Notes under the pieces: model-generated
Told to the model about the DNA's origin: nothing
The model's database searches: none
What the model saw: only the letters and a program-made list of their open reading frames with translations
In this document: piece by piece, positions 30,756 through 64,000 of the stretch
How positions within the stretch are numbered: position 1 is the stretch's first letter
Layout of the letters: each line of letters opens with the position of its first letter
Translations under genes and position numbers: made by a program
NCBI GenBank assembly: GCA_035771165.1
Contig: JAWNZC010000322.1
Location: 732,001-796,000, forward strand
Length of the DNA stretch: 64,000 nt
Direction of reading: 5' to 3'
Origin: Paragorgia papillata
Lineage: Eukaryota; Cnidaria; Anthozoa; Scleralcyonacea; Coralliidae

Positions 30756-31784
30756 CAACCTCATACCCAGGGTCTTATCTCCGCTCCCCGCCCACCACGC
30801 TACTAAAAGACCCTGGTTGCGGCTGGTCACGTGCCGCCTAAACGAATTTTATGTCAGGGGAGGGGTAGTAAGCTTTAGTAAGATGCACAATCAAGTCCAG
30901 TTTTAATACTCGTATTGGCTAAAATCTGATATTAGATTTAGCCATTTAGGCGAACTATAAAGTTTAATAAAAAGAATGAAAAGCGCGATTCAAGAACTGT
31001 ATTTACCTGAGTTTCTGTTGATGACAAATGCGAGTGAAAGGACAGCAATCGGCTTGATGTTGTATAGTTGCAATCTTTGCCGAATCACTTCTTTTAGTAC
31101 TTTTCGCTGCGGTTATCGGAGCAGAGGCTGAAATGTCAATGCATTTTAGTGCGAGAGAAAGCGGTTTGGCTCTTTCGCATGGCCTGCAGATTAAACGAGG
31201 ATTAAACGAGAAAGAGCATCGTCGCGAGGAAGTCTTTGGCGGTAAAACATTTCGGCCGAATAAAGCAGTTCAAACTTTGCCTTGCTGTACAAATTTTTAA
31301 GGTACTTCACATCACCAACACTGTGACAATTTCAAAGTCTAGTCGACACGAGTATTCGACGGTGCATTTACTAGACAATTGCTATATCTTCTTCGGGCCG
31401 TCGGGGTTTCTTTACCTTTCGGATTCGATATGATCTTTGACAACGTACACCACAGAAGAAAGCACGAGATATGTTTTGTTATAAACACTGAGTACGTTTG
31501 TTTTTTGTTGGTTTCATTTTAACATATATTTTGCGATCAGACAGCCCGATCAGACGCCAGTCTGATGACACCAGACGTAATATATTATTTGTATAAACAA
31601 AGGTGAAAACTTGTAATTGTGCCTTTGTCACTCCTCCCAGAGTATTTTTGAAATCGTTAATTAACACACACACCCCCCCCCCCCCCCCAATTTTTAGGGG
31701 GCACGTGACCAGCCACAACCAGGGTCTTTTTGCAGCGGTGGGCGAGGGCAGGGGAGCGGAGATAAGACCCTAGGTACGAGGTTG
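30756..31784. mobile_element. Mutator-like element with 9-bp target duplication, 1.03 kb
   Basis: GCATACTGT occurs at 30747-30755 and 31785-31793, directly outside CAACCTCATACCCAGGGTCT and its inverse. The inverted repeats run about 100 bp (through GGAGCGGAGATAAGACCC and GGTCACGTGCC). The interior has no recognisable transposase. A poly-C run of 18 or more bases lies at 31671-31689. Ends match the elements at 34776 and 19224. Confidence 0.85.
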
Positions 31785-32366
31785 GCATACTGTTAGTCTC
31801 CTTCGCAGCCGTCAGTTCAGGTTCGTTCTCACTCCCCTCAACTACCGGCTGCTTACCAAGCAGTAAATTCCTTTCCAATTGTTGACCACTCAGAGTCAGA
31901 CTTCCAATATCTGGAAACCTGACCTCGGACCTTGAGCTGCCGTTTCAATGTTTGAACCAATATTTCGAAAACTATTGCTGATAGCTTAGTAAAAATTTTG
32001 CATAAATAGAATCAATATTGATGATGTTGTAACTGTGAATCGCAATATGAATACATGTACATGTACATGAAATAAAGTTAAAAGCGCCACTGCATGGAAT
32101 ATGAAGCTGAATAACATTGAGGTTGCTAGCCAGACATGGCCAGACATCCCCGTAATATTTATTATCCACTAGATACATTTCACCGACACTTCTAGCTTTT
32201 TTAAAACTTTTTGCACAGATTTATTTACATGACCAGCAAGAACATATTCATAATACCATTCTTCATAAATTTTGTAAAGCTCTGAGCTATAGTAATTAAG
32301 CGAAATATTATCTTTCAAGTAAACTAATTCAGGCAGTCGCTTCAGACGCTATAAAACCATTAACAC

Positions 32367-33173
32367 CAGGCCTCGAAATAATTCTTGAAAGTATACCAGT
32401 CATCATGACCGGTAAAAAATTACATTTGCCGGTCACAGAATATTTTTCACCAGTCATCTTTTGTTTTTTTTTTCATTTGCACCTATTTTAAGTGTACTTG
32501 TGCAGGTTCATTCTCAAGAAAATGCTTACTTCTTTGGCGGGAAAAAGATGAAAAACAGCAATTTCACTATGTCTTAGTGGTGGTTTTAGGAAAAAGGAAC
32601 TCAGTTGCACTTGTGTTTTGTTTGGTTTTCATTTTCATTGGTGGTGGCGGTTGACACTTCGCAGATGAATATAGCCTGCGTAGTGGCACTTGGGGTTTGG
32701 GCCTTTCTCATTGGACAGATTTGGCATTTCCCAACCCAATAATTTTCTTCGCTATAGCCAATATAGTCTTCATTAGCAGGCATGGAACACACATTACAAA
32801 TGTAACCGCACAATTTACGCACAAATATTTGGTATTTGGACGCTGACAAACAGAACAATTGTTTGCCATAGCATCAGAAGACTGCTACTCAGCCTCTGTG
32901 CCACGCGGTATCGCGCACAAGTGTAATTTGAGTTACAAGCATTAAAATAGTTGGCTGTGGGCACAATGCCTGCAGTGTTTTGAGAAGTGAGACTTCCGCT
33001 TTTCCCCAAACGAAACACAAGCAATTGTTGAGAAACAATTACCCACTCTTGTATGCATTTTGTATTAAAAAATTTTTACCGGTCATACATGTCCAGTAAG
33101 CGACGATATTTGCTAGTCAAACTGAAAAATTTACCGGTCAATGACCGGTGACCAGCACTTATTTCGAGGCCTG
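32367..33173. mobile_element. hAT-like nonautonomous element with a Cys-rich coding relic
   Basis: Ends CAGGCCTCGAAATAA / TTATTTCGAGGCCTG are flanked by ATTAACAC (32359-32366) and GTTAACAC (33174-33181), an 8-bp duplication with one mismatch, as in hAT elements. Subterminal GACCGGT motifs recur at both ends. On the minus strand near 32620-32870 a frameshifted relic reads NNCSVCQRPNTKYLCVNC, then MPANEDYIGY and KCQICP, a paired-Cys zinc-binding pattern of unknown identity. Confidence 0.7.
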
Positions 33174-33181
33174 GTTAACAC

Positions 33182-34369
33182 CTTTGAGCTTTTGTTTACA
33201 ATCTTAAATTTCTCTCAACGCTCTTACGCTTTACACTGACTTAACACTTATTTGTTTGCATAGGCAGCAAGAACATAATCAAAACAATATTCTTCCTAAA
33301 TTTCATGAAGTTCTAGGCTAAACTTTTCAAAATATTAGCTTTCGACTAAACAAATTACACATAACAACACTAGCTTAGCCTGTGTACAACTAGCTCAGCA
33401 CAGCTTTATTTAGCACAACAATGGTATAATTTCATTGGCCCATGTACACAAAGGGAATGGAATGTAGCTCTCGGGTGAGCAGACGTTAGTTTGGGGAGGT
33501 AAGCGAGCAATTAGAATGTCTGCGAAGGAGGCTAGCATACTGTAGGCACATTGTTATTAGTATTTTACTCTGAATAATGCCAGGCAATTTTACTTATTAT
33601 GAGAAGAGTCCTGCCAGTCAAAGGGTAAATTAATAATTTATAAATATCAGGCAATTAATTGGCTGTCAGCATTATAAAATATGGCACTGTACAGGAATTG
33701 ATACTGTTACGAAGGTCACTAAAATTTAGAGAACAGAAAATTGACATAGTATATTCAAGTCAAGAACTTACTGAACTATAAAATTACTGCAAGTCCAGCA
33801 CAATATAAACAAATGGAAAATTAGAAATCAAGCTGATAAACTAACTTGAAGTCTTAAACTTCCTAAACAAAATAAGATTATTTTAGATGAAAGGAGTAAA
33901 AACTGTTACTCTATAACCTACTCATTATTTCTGTCACTTAGGTTACTATTAGAAATGGAAAAACAAGAATGTGAGGTGCTCTTGGTGCGAAAAAGTAAAG
34001 TACTTATGAATTCGTTGAAATTCTCAAATTCATATTATAAACATTAAAACATACTCGTGAATTACAAACACAAATTTTGAGATTAGATATCAACTCAAAA
34101 ATATCCTAGTACATATACTTACTTGCTATATCTCCCAAACATTCACAGATTACACCCAAAACAATTGCATATCCAGAAAAATATCAGGGAAATGAGGGAA
34201 TACACTAATTATTTGCCAGAAAGTTTCAGTTAGAATTTCGAAAATCGAAATTACGGCCTCTGGCTTTGTAACCAGGCCGCAGACGCGCGCCTATAGCTGT
34301 TGGCCTGGAATCGAGCTTTTTGGTTATACGGATTGCATAGTACGGAACGAGAATATTTAATTTTATAGT
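33182..34369. other. Intergenic DNA without recognised features
   Basis: AT-rich sequence without a convincing frame. At 33545-33630 there is a faint match to the GAGTAAAATC...CAAAGGGT dispersed repeat. On the minus strand about 34250-34320 reads like a damaged tRNA (CTGGTTACAAAGCCAG hairpin with TTTCGATTTTC), too weak to call. Confidence 0.4.
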
Positions 34370-34775
34370 CTGTTCTTTCTATAAATTCGATATGCTGGTT
34401 CACACGATAAAATTCACTCTGAACCAAACACACACGAGACAATCAACGAACCAATTTATTTACACAGACAAGACAACTCAACGAGACAACACACAAGTTC
34501 TCATATTACAAACTTTTAAGTTAAAATAGTTAATTAATATCTGACAAGGTAAGAATAAGTTAACGCTTCTCTCGAACATTTCCCCCTCTCGAACATTTCC
34601 CCCTCCCGAATTGAGAGGAATTTCCTAGTCGAAATTCGCCTACTTAACGTTCTCACTTATTGTCATCCTTGATTTTCTAGTAATAGGTCGCTTCAGAATT
34701 CGATCTCCTAGTTTAACGTCAACTACACGTACAAGTCCATCGTTCCCCAGTTCAATACCTTATACGTCCAACCTT

Positions 34776-35164
34776 CAACCTCGTACCCAGGGCCATTTAT
34801 AGGGAAGTGGGCCAAGATGGCGGGAACAAATGGCCCTGGTGGAGGCTAGGCTATCTCAGCCTCTGATTGGTCAAGAGCTTATGGCGTAAATCAGACGGTT
34901 TGATTTTGTATTTTTTTTTTTTAAATTGTATTTTGACCTTGTCGGTTGTTCCTGCCCACGGCACGGGAAATTATATTTCAAACCATGCAATAATTAGCTG
35001 TAATTAGGTATAATTACTGTGTAAAGAACTGAGTTCTAGTTATCAAAATGCGCAATATACTGCGCATTTTGAGCTAGCCTCCACCAGGGCCATTTGTTCC
35101 CGCCATTTTGTTTTTGGCCGCCATCTTGGACCAGCCCCTACAAATGGCCCTGGGGACGAGGTTG
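34776..35164. mobile_element. Mutator-like element inside the BEL/Pao relic, 9-bp target duplication
   Basis: CAACCTCGTACCCAGGGCCA and its inverse are flanked by TCCAACCTT at 34767-34775 and 35165-35173. The insertion splits the DUF5641 coding region, so it is younger than the BEL/Pao copy. Each arm carries a CAAGATGGCGG (YY1-like) sequence, at 34813-34823 and, inverted, 35119-35129. Confidence 0.85.
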
Positions 35165-36159
35165 TCCAACCTTCTGCATGTCCTTCCATTCCCGTCTGGC
35201 GGCGTTTGGATCAATAACAACAACAATGTCTCCTTGTTTCAGGTTTTTTCCAGGCAAAAACCACTTTTTGCGGGACCCAATCCGTGGAAGATACTCAGAC
35301 CATTCCACCACAGTTCACTCTCCTTAAGGCGTTGAGTAAACTCCCCCCTTGATTCCCTTGATCCAATGGCTGGAGGATTCGTCTTCTTTCATCCATCTTT
35401 TCCATACATGTCGTATCAACTCTTGTATTCGTCTCCAACTGTTTTTAGCGTTGAAAGAGGTTGTATCCACACTATCTGGAACAACGTCTCTGTCCGATCA
35501 GAAAATGATTGGGAGTGAGCACGGGCTCATCGTTCGGATCAGTACTCAACGTGGTTAATATGTAACTCTTCATAATTGACATCAGCATTGCTTAACACAG
35601 CAGAAATTGCTCTTTTAGCTGACTTTATCATACTCTCAAACACCCCACCAAAGTGTGGAGCCGATGGAGGATTCCAGTGCCAGATTATTCCCTTGTTCGC
35701 AGTCGTTCGGTTAATCTGATCGTGGTCAAGTTGTTCCGCCAATTCTCAGATTTCTCTTTCGGCGGCCACGAAATTTGTTCCGTTGTCACTCACTCAGCAT
35801 CTGTTTGGGCCACCCCCTTCTGGCTGTCATTCTCAAAAGCGTTCATAAACCCATTGACGTCAAGGGATGTAGCCATTTCCAAATGGCAACAAAGCGTTTG
35901 TAAGCACAGAAACAAAGATTTCGTTTTGCTCTGGCTTTCCCCCGTCCTTGAATTGTAAAGTATGGCCCGCCAAAATCTGTCGCACAGTTCGCAAACGGCC
36001 TGCCAGTCATTTCGAAACGAAGTTGTACGCGTGGAAGCGGTGCCATTTGCTCTGTCGCCGGTCGTAGTCGGAAACGTCTTGAGCATTCAGCGCAATCTTG
36101 GTTGATTCACGCGGTACCACTTCGAATATCTTGTCGTTTCCAATCGCCACGTTTCCTCA

Positions 36160-36455
36160 GCTTGATCTGGTAGGGGGGTGCTGAGCGAGCGAAGTGAGAT
36201 CAGGCCTGCGGCGTGGGGCGCGACCGGGCAGGGTGGAGCGCGTGGAGGGAGCTACGGCAGGGGTCTGGGGACACAGCCCCCGGCAGGGGGGCGAAGCCCG
36301 CCTGAAATATTTTTTATATACCTATGAATCATATGACAGCTAATATATGAATCATATATCTATGAATCATATGATAGCTATGATACCAAATTCCTTGGCC
36401 AAGGCCAGGGGGGTGCGCACCCCCGCACCCCCCTGTAAATCCATCACTGCGTTGA
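36160..36455. mobile_element. GC-rich insertion inside the BEL/Pao relic
   Basis: Between the integrase and RNase H parts lies about 300 bp with no BEL/Pao similarity. The first half is strongly GC-rich, unlike all surrounding DNA, and includes GGGGGGTGCTGAGCGAGCGA. The second half has GAATCATATG repeats and ends with GGGGGTGCGCACCCCCGCAC. G-rich and C-rich termini suggest inverted ends, but I cannot fix a target duplication. Confidence 0.5.
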
Positions 36456-38690
36456 TACGAAGGTACTATTTGAATAGTTGCCACACTGTTCGAGTGTAGA
36501 TGAGTGCTCGTCGAGTCTCTTCGGCGTCTTCGCTCGGATCTCAGTCTTCAATCCAATATCCAACGTTGAGACTATCCACCCAATACGTGACTTTGTTCGA
36601 AGGTACGTTCATGGCTGAGCACACTTGTCTAGCTAATCTGAGTCCGAGTCTGAGTCCGATCACTGCTCCCATGAGCTCGAGTCGTGGAATGCTAATTACC
36701 TTAAGGGGTGCTAGACGGGTTTTCGATGCGATCAGTCTTGCAACAACTCCTCCTTGGGATTCACGTCGACTATAAAGGGTTGCAGCGCGCGTACGCTTTT
36801 TCGGAAGCATCTGTAAAAATGTGTGTATAGTTAATGCGGTTTCGAGTTGATCGACTTCACTTGATTCATGGAACCATTCCTTCCACTGTAGCTGTTGGTA
36901 TGTAGGGAGCTGGTCATCCCAGTCCACTGCCTCTATCTAACCACTTGTTGAATTAGCATCTTGGCTCGGACGATATACGGAGCTAGTAACCCGAGAGGAT
37001 CGTAGATCGTCGCAGTTCTCTTCAACACATTACGCTTTGTGAATTCGAAATCATCTGGTGGAGGTGTACAGCGAAAGAAAAAGGAATCTTCTTCTGTTGT
37101 CCATAACACTCCTAACGCTTTGGTTACGGGAAAAAACCTCTTGTCTAAATCGAGTTCCGATGCTCGATCAGCCGCTGGAACAGTTCTAAAACTTCTGTTC
37201 GATTGGATATCCATTTTCGAATATGGAATCCCGCTTTGTCGCCGAGCTCTGACAGTTGCTCTCGTGTTTCCTTTGCTTCTTTCACCGTTGGCACAGATGG
37301 CATCAAATCATCCATGTACTGTAGCAATGCCTCTGAACCGCATTCGCTGCCAATGGATACTCGCTCTTATTTCAGCGTGCATCTGCCAGGCATACTATGT
37401 GCACAAAACGGGCAATAACAAGCTCCGAATATAAACCTCAAAAATTCGTACACTTGTGGTTTTCTCGACTGGTCGCAATCACGCCACAGAAATCGATGAA
37501 AGGGTCCGTCCTCTGGGATCAACACGAGCTGGTGGTACATTTGACTAATATTACCAACGACGACCACAATTTCTTGCCGAAATCCCACGAGGATATCGAA
37601 TACCTGACTTTGAAGCTTCGGGCCAGGTAAAGATTGCGTGTTTAATTCGCATGTTGCAGAACCATCGAAGACAACACGGACTTTCGTTGTAGATTTCTCT
37701 GGTCTGACCACTGCATGGGAAATGCGGTAGATACCACTCACCTTCTGGCATAGCCTCGTCCTTCAGCACCCGACGAATGTACCCTTTCTCGAGATAATCC
37801 TCGATTACACTTTGGTAGGCTTTGGCTAATTCATGATCTCTCCCCAACTTGCGTTCTACAGACTGAAGTCGTCTTTCCGCCATTGGTCGATTATTCGGTA
37901 ACTTGGGCCGATCGTTTTTCCAAGGCAATGCAATCTCGTATCGTTCTCCATTGAACCGTAGTGAATCCTTTGCTTTCTCCCACGCTAATTTCTCTACTGG
38001 AGTCATTCCGTCCCTAGATGTGGTGATACCAACTGTTTCGAGATCCCAGAAACGTATAACCATGTCATTCAATTCCCCGTCAGCTTGTTGACACCCCACG
38101 TGCTGGCTGCATGTAACTCGAGGCGATGTGCGTACGAAAGGTGCGTGAATAACTGGTGTTGCTTTCTTGCGATTCATCTTCTCGGCCTACTCTGCCTATC
38201 GCTGTCCACCCCAATGGACAGAGTCGTGCACTGGGCTCGTCTTCTTTTCCCCGAATCTCTTTCATTGGAAACATGAGGTTGTAGTAATCGGATCCAAGAA
38301 GCACGTCGATTACTTTCTTCTGTGCAAGCTTTGGAAATGGAATGTCCTTCATGTGATTCCACTGATGCGCTTTATTTGTACCCAGCTTGTTGGCTTCATA
38401 CGTCCACATATCTGTTGTGATATCTTCGCAAAGATGGTGCTATCTACTTTTCCATCAACGCTCTCTATTCCAATCTCTACTGTTGTCGACATGAAGCTCA
38501 CTTTCTCGTTGTTTGCTACCTGGATGGTTACTTTCTCTTTCAGTGTATTTCTTTCCACTCCCAGCGCTTCGATCACATCTTCATTAACATACTGGCAATC
38601 GCTTTTTTCCGTTCTTCAATATGACTGAGTGCAATGAACGTATCTTCATGTTACTGAATGGTCTCCAAAGTAGTTTTTTTTCCCCCGAAA

Positions 38691-39908
38691 AATTAAGAGT
38701 CGACCGTTTCGGTAATAATTCCATGTCCTAAATAACCCAGGTACTTCATGAAAGCCTGACCCCAACACACACCCTAATCCTAACCAATAAATTCGTGAAT
38801 ATAGGACATGGATTTATAACCGCCGTTTCCTCACCGAAATAGCGCTGTACTTCATCTAGCGTATGTGATATAGCCCTTAGTAACTGCAAAACAACTCTGA
38901 TATATTATGTTATTGTTAAAATATATTACTTTAATGTTAAAACAGTTCAAAATATAATTTTTGATGAATATTTAACAGCAATATCACCCGAATTTACCCG
39001 AAATTTCTTTCAAAAAGTGCCCGAAATTTTCATTTTTAAAACGTTGGGGGGAGGGGCAATTGCCTCCCTTCCCCCCTGGTACGCCTATGCTCGTATCTTT
39101 GGAAATTTAAGGCTTACGCCTTTATGGTGCCTGACGGGAACTTATGTGGGACATTTCCACAGTGAACTGTCCTAAATTTACAAACCTCATGATGATTCCC
39201 GTTGCGCCTGCAAACTCCTCACTATTGGTTTAATTTAAGAAGGACGCAGACAGATATTCCAAAACTTTTTGACTTGGCTTATAATTGTTTTTTTGTGGCA
39301 TAAGCCGTCGCTAGCTGGGTTAATAGACCTTCTGAGTTTCTCCGGCTGTTTATCAATATGTATTTTGGCAAACCGACCAACTTTTCAATATTTTTGAGTC
39401 TCTATAAATGAAGTTGAGCTTTAATAATACAAAACCCCACGGTGGCACTCCTTTTCAGTTTTCCAGCATGCATACATGTAGAAGTATTTAGCATTTATTA
39501 TTTTATTTTAATTAATAATAAACGCTGAAACCACAGAAACAAACAAACAAAAAAAGAAAAATCAAATAACCCTATAATTATAAATTCTTTCGAGTCTCTT
39601 CTGGGTACAAATTCCCCATGCAGACCTTTTTGCCGGGCAGATATAAAAGTCGGGGCGGATCCGGTTGGTTGCCAGAAAGTTTCTGGAAATTCTGGTTGGG
39701 TATAAGCTAGGCGGTAAACTCGTTATTACTAGTTTAATAGGATTTAATCACTTTGTGGTTAATTAGCGAAAGAAAAAACGTTCTTTTTATTCATTCGACC
39801 GGATCCGATCGGACTTTTATACCTGCCTCTTTTTGCCGCTCGGTGTTTCTGGAACTTCTAGTTTTAACTCCAAGTGCATTATGGGTTGGAAACAATCCCA
39901 AAACAAAA
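38691..39908. other. Region upstream of cyfip
   Basis: No gene is seen. An inverted pair GGCAGATATAAAAGTC...CGGATCCGG / CCGGATCCGATCGGACTTTTATA marks a small MITE at about 39641-39830, ending some 80 bp before the cyfip start codon. Its TATAAAAG could serve as, or mimic, a TATA box near the gene. Confidence 0.5.
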
Positions 39909-63500
<23,592 letters not shown>

Positions 63501-64000
63501 GTAAGAATTCGCTAAAAATGCTTTAGTTCTTAAATCACGTGCTTTGATTCTGTTGATTGGATGAGTGGCATTATTCTCCGGTCCGGATTATGGGTTCCGT
63601 CAGTCATTTTGTTTACAAAAAAAAGAGAAATAATAACAATAAAATTTGAAAAGCCCTTAAAATTAGCGAATTTAACACAAAAAACAGGTATCTATTTTAT
63701 AGCGCATGACGAAACTGTATCAGGTAATATTAAGAGATTATTAACCGACAATGGAGTCTGTATAAGAAAATATAAAACCAGGCAACCGAGGTCTTGACAG
63801 TAGGTACAAAAACGGCAGATGACCAAGCGAGGTTGATAAATCGTTTATTATCTAACTATTCCGAAGTTCTTTGACACTTATATTGGGTTAAAATAAGTAA
63901 AAAAAATTGGAATCTTGAAATACTTAAATTTTAACATTTAATTATAAGAATTCCGCAGTGTTAACGGTTTGAGGTGTTATTAAAGATGAACAACCGCGCA
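63501..64000. other. Intron of cyfip at the right edge
   Basis: After exon 13 the donor GTAAGA opens an intron that is not closed within the window. I see no further cyfip exon or other feature in it. Confidence 0.6.

Larger units (their letters stand above)
34370..38690 (-). mobile_element. Degenerate BEL/Pao LTR retrotransposon
   Basis: Read on the minus strand from 38600 down: aspartic-protease/DUF1758 region (VLLGSDYYNLMFPMKEIRG, LCPLGWTAIG), reverse transcriptase (RFWDLETVGI, WYLPHFP, VRVVFDGSA, YMDDLM at about 37300), ATIYDPLGLLAPY, RNase H (SIPRLELMGAV, YWVDSLNVGYWI), integrase (GRPFANCATDFGGPYF, WNPPSAPHFGGVFESM), DUF5641 (LKQGDIVVVIDPN and DGLVRVVDVKLGDRILKRP), then a duplicated polypurine tract (GGGGGAAATG) and a probable LTR from 34578 downward with AATAAA. 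This order and these motifs are specific to BEL/Pao. Frameshifts and stops break it throughout; gag and the 5' LTR are missing. Two later insertions sit inside (34776-35164 and about 36160-36455). Confidence 0.9.

Noticed and set aside
34250..34320. Possible tRNA on the minus strand
   Set aside because: Only an anticodon-like hairpin and a poor B box are visible.
35094..38628. Plus-strand open frames across the BEL/Pao region
   Set aside because: All recognisable motifs are on the minus strand; the plus frames are shadows.
39753..39908. In-frame upstream extension of cyfip exon 1
   Set aside because: The conserved N-terminus begins at the ATG at 39909, and the upstream part overlaps a MITE.

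Overview
This is AT-rich nuclear DNA from an animal. The protein-coding genes are split by many GT-AG introns and belong to metazoan families: a mitochondrial zinc transporter of the SLC30A9/ZnT9 type, a GLIS-type five-finger transcription factor, and the N-terminal half of CYFIP, the Rac1-binding WAVE-complex subunit. The moderate divergence of CYFIP and ZnT9 from the vertebrate proteins and the very mixed DNA-transposon content suggest a non-bilaterian animal, sponge or cnidarian. That placement is an inference. I see no bacterial, plasmid or CRISPR feature.

Layout. 1-874: the 3' end of a Ty3/gypsy element with its polypurine tract and a 151-bp LTR. 1316-24286 (+): slc30a9, 19 coding exons, 550 codons. 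Its introns hold a decayed LINE, tandem duplications, MITEs, Mutator-like insertions, a 5S-rRNA-derived SINE and simple repeats. 24287-26805: intergenic, tail to tail with the next gene. 26806-27915 (-): glis-like gene with an uninterrupted 369-codon frame. 27916-29564: divergent intergenic region with a LINE scrap. 29565-30236 (+): two-exon gene or relic with the N-terminal region of Crypton-related KIAA1958/DUF3504 proteins. 30756-33173: one Mutator-like element and one hAT-like element. About 34370-38690 (-): a broken BEL/Pao retrotransposon carrying two later insertions. 39909 to beyond 63500 (+): cyfip, 13 exons seen, about 667 codons; the gene runs off the right edge. Its introns carry a hAT relic with perfect target-site duplications, two near-identical copies of a composite foldback element, a second 5S-SINE and many long palindromes.

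The host genes do not form a pathway together: zinc export from mitochondria, transcription control and actin regulation. Most of the window is transposon-derived. The most unusual structural signal is a set of long palindromes, unrelated in their arms, whose apices converge on a small nested hairpin: a GAA or GTA triloop closed by C-G, often bracketed by GA dinucleotides. Other points worth checking are a stop-free 96-nt intron in slc30a9 whose retention would add a hydrophobic 32-residue stretch, tandem in-frame donors in the same gene, and YY1-like AAGATGGCGG sites carried by two different repeat families.
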